This document shows, piece after piece, positions 7,697-10,048 of a stretch of 10,048 nucleotides of DNA. The translations under genes and the position numbers were made by a program. The stretch comes from Flavobacteriaceae bacterium UBA2000. GTDB lineage: Bacteria > Bacteroidota > Bacteroidia > Flavobacteriales > Flavobacteriaceae. The DNA lies in assembly GCA_002335345.1 (NCBI GenBank), contig DDCS01000061.1:4006-14053 (forward strand). Direction: 5' to 3'. Every line of letters starts with the position of its first letter. The stretch's first letter is position 1. The notes below the pieces were generated by a model, which was not told the DNA's origin, searched no databases, and worked only from the letters and a program-made list of their open reading frames with translations.

Positions 7697-8209
7697 TTAC
7701 CACATTTGAGCCACCTCTGCTTTTAAATACGCTAATGCGCGGCCCATGTCGTCTGCATCGTGTTCTGTTTGCGCCACGAGGGCAGTGCGCAGGGCACTGA
7801 CCTCCGGCCAATCGTTTTGGCCTGCTGCGCGCAGCCGGAGTATGGTTTTGTTTTTTGCCATCAAAATAAGATCCCAACATTCAGCGCTGACATAGATTTG
7901 CTGGCTCACGTTGTGATCAAATTCTTGTTCTATGGTTTGAATGAGCGCCTGCAGGTAAGCCTCGGGTTCATGTGACCCCGCAGGTAAGCGCAAAACTAAT
8001 TTGCTCAGTGCGTTACGGCTCAAGAATAAAGTAAGGCGCTCGTAGGCTTGAAGCCGTATGCCGAGGCTTTCTTTGGCTTGTTGACGGCGAAGCTCAAAAT
8101 GTCGTTTTTTCTGCTCCTGATTGGCTTGGTGCTTCATAACATAAAGGGCTCCTAAAGCCACGAGCACCCCCGGCAAAATATAAAGCAGTAAATCTAAAAG
8201 TTCATTCAT
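7697..8209 (-). CDS. Membrane-anchored conserved protein, possibly DUF7935
   Basis: A 170-residue protein of unknown function. Residues 5-24 form one hydrophobic membrane helix (LDLLLYILPGVLVALGALYV), followed by a charged, probably helical stretch (29-50, QEQKKRHFELRRQQAKES) and a soluble domain containing LQAYERLTLFLSR (53-65) and LVLRLP (71-76). A second conserved-looking part is QQIYVSAECWDLI (103-115). With a short N-terminus and a basic segment after the helix, the soluble part is most likely cytoplasmic. The LQAYERL...LVLRL pattern recalls small Bacteroidota proteins listed, as far as I remember, as DUF7935; this is from memory and not certain. It lies between the amidohydrolase (38-base gap) and recG (10-base gap) as the probable middle gene of an operon. 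Confidence 0.75.
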   Translation of the reverse strand: MNELLDLLLYILPGVLVALGALYVMKHQANQEQKKRHFELRRQQAKESLGIRLQAYERLTLFLSRNALSKLVLRLPAGSHEPEAYLQALIQTIEQEFDHNVSQQIYVSAECWDLILMAKNKTILRLRAAGQNDWPEVSALRTALVAQTEHDADDMGRALAYLKAEVAQMW

Positions 8210-8247
8210 AGGTTACGGTCTGAAGATAGATTTTAAGGGCACGAGCG

Positions 8248-9540
8248 TTAGTTTTGATTTAAATAATCTAAAGCGACTTGTGTTAGGGCTTTAACCCCAA
8301 GGGACATACCTGAGTCTTCAACCTTAAAATCAGGGGTGTGGTGTGGAAAAGGCTCCTTATTTCCGGGCTCCATGCCGCCTAAAAAGAAGAAGAAGCCAGG
8401 AACAATCTCTTGATAATAAGAGAAATCCTCCCCACCCGTCGAGGCCACGGTTGTTTGGACGTTTTCCTTACCCGCAACTGATTCCAATGAAGGCACCATC
8501 TGTGCTGTGAGTTCAGGATCATTATAGGTCACCACGGTATTGTTTTGCCACTCGATTTCCGCACTGCCGTTATAGGCTTTTGCGATATCACGCGCCATCT
8601 CATTCATCCGTCTTATGATCAGCGCCCGCATTTCAGGATTCAAGGTGCGTACCGTTCCAATGAGCTCTGCAGTTTCAGGAATGATATTAAATCGGACTCC
8701 AGCCGAAATTTTACCGACTGTAATCACCGCGGCTTCCTCAACTAAGGGCGATTCGCGGCTGATAATGGTCTGGAATCCATCAATGATTTTTGCAGCGATG
8801 AGAATCGGATCGACGCCAGTCCAAGGGGCTGACCCATGGGTCCCTTTTCCACTGATGTTTACCACAAAGCGCTCTACGGCGGCCATGGTGCCTCCTGATT
8901 TATAACGGATGGTCCCTACGGGGGTCGCTGAATTGATGTGCAATCCAAAAATCGCATCGACCGCGGGATTTTGTAACACCCCATCCTTAATCATAAGTTT
9001 TGCTCCGCCTTCTTCACCGGGTGGCGGCCCTTCTTCGGCCGGTTGAAATACAAATTTTATCGTCCCTTTGATTTTATCCTTGTGCTGAGACAGGACTTCA
9101 GCCACGCCCATAAGGATCGCCGTATGGGTATCGTGTCCGCAAGCGTGCATGACTCCAGTTGGGGTTCCTAAAAAGGTGGTGGTCTCGAAACTTTTATAAG
9201 GCAGATCATTTCGTTCGGTAACGGGCAGCGCGTCAATATCGGCCCGCAGCGCGACTACGTTACCGGGCTGATCTCCATGAAGCAGACCGATAACCCCTGT
9301 TTTAGCCACTTCAGTGCGGACCTCTAGACCCAATGATTTGAGGTGTTTTGCAATTTTTTCTGCCGTGCGGAATTCACGGTTAGAGAGTTCTGGGTGCTGA
9401 TGAAAGTCGTGGCGCCAATCGATTACTTTGGCCTGTACAGCATCAATCGATTCTGCGAGTTCTTTTGGCATTTGAGCCTGGGCGCTTATGCTTGCGAGAA
9501 TACAAAAACCGAACATAGATTTTACAATAGGCGATCTCAT
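8248..9540 (-). CDS. Secreted M20D amidohydrolase (hippurate/IAA-amino acid hydrolase-like)
   Basis: A 430-residue metallo-amidohydrolase expected to hydrolyse N-acyl amino acids or related amides using two metal ions. A signal peptide (residues 1-22) ends in AQA before Q23, fitting signal peptidase I cleavage and export to the periplasm or beyond; many M20D enzymes are cytoplasmic. The mature start WRHDFHQHPELS (42-53) is the M20D hallmark. Likely metal ligands are C134 and H136 (ACGHDTH), E170 (QPAEE, with E169 alongside), H201 (GLH) and H401 (HTPDF). The dimerisation insert with GKGTHGSAPW (231-240) is in place, and GGEDFSYY (369-376) is the usual C-terminal motif. No catalytic residue is missing. 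The substrate cannot be told from sequence: hippurate, acetylated amino acids and auxin conjugates are all used by relatives. It is probably the first gene of a unit continuing into recG. Confidence 0.93.
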   Translation of the reverse strand: MRSPIVKSMFGFCILASISAQAQMPKELAESIDAVQAKVIDWRHDFHQHPELSNREFRTAEKIAKHLKSLGLEVRTEVAKTGVIGLLHGDQPGNVVALRADIDALPVTERNDLPYKSFETTTFLGTPTGVMHACGHDTHTAILMGVAEVLSQHKDKIKGTIKFVFQPAEEGPPPGEEGGAKLMIKDGVLQNPAVDAIFGLHINSATPVGTIRYKSGGTMAAVERFVVNISGKGTHGSAPWTGVDPILIAAKIIDGFQTIISRESPLVEEAAVITVGKISAGVRFNIIPETAELIGTVRTLNPEMRALIIRRMNEMARDIAKAYNGSAEIEWQNNTVVTYNDPELTAQMVPSLESVAGKENVQTTVASTGGEDFSYYQEIVPGFFFFLGGMEPGNKEPFPHHTPDFKVEDSGMSLGVKALTQVALDYLNQN

Positions 9541-9570
9541 TAAACGGGAGGATTTAAAATTTGTAAGGAT

Positions 9571-9601
9571 TAAATATAGCCCTTTTCTCTTTGGACTGCA
9601 A
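9571..9601 (-). promoter_or_regulatory. Putative promoter of the amidohydrolase-recG unit
   Basis: On the minus strand a TTG (9601-9599) is followed after exactly 20 bases by TATATTTA (9578-9571), seven of eight matches to TAnnTTTG. The 20-base spacing falls in the usual Bacteroidota range. Transcription would start near 9565, giving a leader of about 25 bases before the ATG at 9540. This is the best-formed promoter in the window. Confidence 0.5.
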
Positions 9602-9694
9602 GTGGAGTAAATGTTTATAAATTATGAAATTTGACCGATGCCTCCTGCTTCATTTTCCCTATTTTCGAGGCCATAAGCAGACACAAATTTCCAC

Positions 9695-10048
9695 TTGAAA
9701 AATTATCTCGAACAACTCAACGAAGCCCAAAAGGCCCCAGTAATCCAAAAGGATGGAGCGATGATTGTTATCGCTGGAGCCGGTTCGGGCAAAACTCGAG
9801 TATTGACCTATCGCATCGCCTATTTGATGCAACAGGGTGTGGATCCTTTTAATATTCTTTCCTTGACCTTTACCAATAAGGCTGCGCGGGAAATGAAGGA
9901 GCGAATTGCGGCGATCGTCGGAACCAGTGAGGCTAAAAACCTTTGGATGGGAACGTTTCACAGTGTTTTTGCCAAGATCCTTCGTGTGGAGGCAGAACGC
10001 CTAGGGTACCCTTCTAATTTTACCATTTATGATACCCAAGATTCTCAA
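9695..10048 (+). CDS. uvrD: UvrD/PcrA-type superfamily 1 helicase, N-terminal 118 residues
   Basis: The first 118 codons of a gene that runs off the right edge. The product is a 3'-5' DNA helicase of superfamily 1A, acting in nucleotide-excision repair and replication-fork clearance. Visible are the Q-motif LNEAQ (8-12, Q12 contacting adenine), Walker A AGAGSGKT (27-34, K33), TRVLTYRIAYLM, motif Ia LTFTNKAAREMKERI (57-71) and GTFHSVF (86-92). The frame has a stop at 9674-9676 and no ATG before residue 23, inside the ATP-binding core. The TTG at 9695 gives an N-terminus (M)KNYLEQLNEAQ that matches the family's usual beginning, so TTG is the chosen start. No ribosome binding site is evident. 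RecB-type or Rep relatives cannot be fully excluded from the N-terminus alone, but the Q-motif region reads as UvrD/PcrA. Confidence 0.92.
   Translation, partial: MKNYLEQLNEAQKAPVIQKDGAMIVIAGAGSGKTRVLTYRIAYLMQQGVDPFNILSLTFTNKAAREMKERIAAIVGTSEAKNLWMGTFHSVFAKILRVEAERLGYPSNFTIYDTQDSQ

Noticed and set aside
9660..9667. TATTTTCG as a -7 box for the UvrD-type gene
   Set aside because: It has one mismatch at a key position, and the nearest upstream TTG is 26 bases away, outside the usual spacing.
9631..9961. Two short frames, one per strand, overlapping the start of the UvrD-type gene
   Set aside because: Both conflict with the frame encoding clear helicase motifs, and neither translation looks like a real protein.
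1..10048. Mobile elements, tRNA or rRNA genes, CRISPR arrays, phage or defence genes
   Set aside because: No tandem or terminal repeats, cloverleaf-like sequences or transposase/nuclease motifs were seen, and almost all of the window is explained by housekeeping genes.

Overview
The window looks like an ordinary, densely coded stretch of chromosome from a member of the Bacteroidota, probably a Flavobacteriales-type organism of middling GC content. The reasons are a DUF4369/TlpA-style lipoprotein, a YbiT-like ABC-F ATPase, a stand-alone pheT, a DUF2007 protein, a membrane-anchored protein of a type I associate with Bacteroidota, weak or absent Shine-Dalgarno sequences, and several matches to the Bacteroidota promoter element TAnnTTTG. 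The species cannot be named from this sequence. There are no RNA genes, CRISPR arrays, insertion sequences, phage genes or obvious signs of transfer.

Layout. Positions 1-1008 (minus) hold the N-terminal 336 residues of a lipoprotein whose C-terminus, probably a thioredoxin-fold domain, lies beyond the left edge. It is divergent from an ABC-F ATPase at 1152-2777 (plus). That gene converges on a minus-strand block running from 9540 down to 2802: a secreted M20D amidohydrolase (9540-8248), a small membrane-anchored protein (8209-7697), RecG helicase (7686-5578), the phenylalanyl-tRNA synthetase beta subunit (5511-3085) and a DUF2007 protein (3014-2802). At the right edge, divergent from the amidohydrolase, the first 118 codons of a UvrD/PcrA-type helicase begin at a TTG codon at 9695 and run off the window.

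How the genes fit together. The amidohydrolase, small membrane protein and recG have gaps of 38 and 10 bases and probably share a transcript from a promoter at about 9571-9601. pheT has its own promoter-like element in a 66-base gap after recG. Most products are housekeeping: translation (PheT, ABC-F) and DNA repair or recombination (RecG, UvrD). The amidohydrolase and lipoprotein act outside the cytoplasm. No pathway link between the amidohydrolase and recG is evident.

I found no new multi-gene system. The observation most worth following is in the ABC-F protein. The degenerate signature motif of its first ATPase domain and the lost Walker A lysine of its second would fall in the same composite nucleotide site, leaving one intact and one degenerate site. 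Both partial genes at the window edges start with non-ATG codons, so ATG-only gene calling would miss or truncate them.
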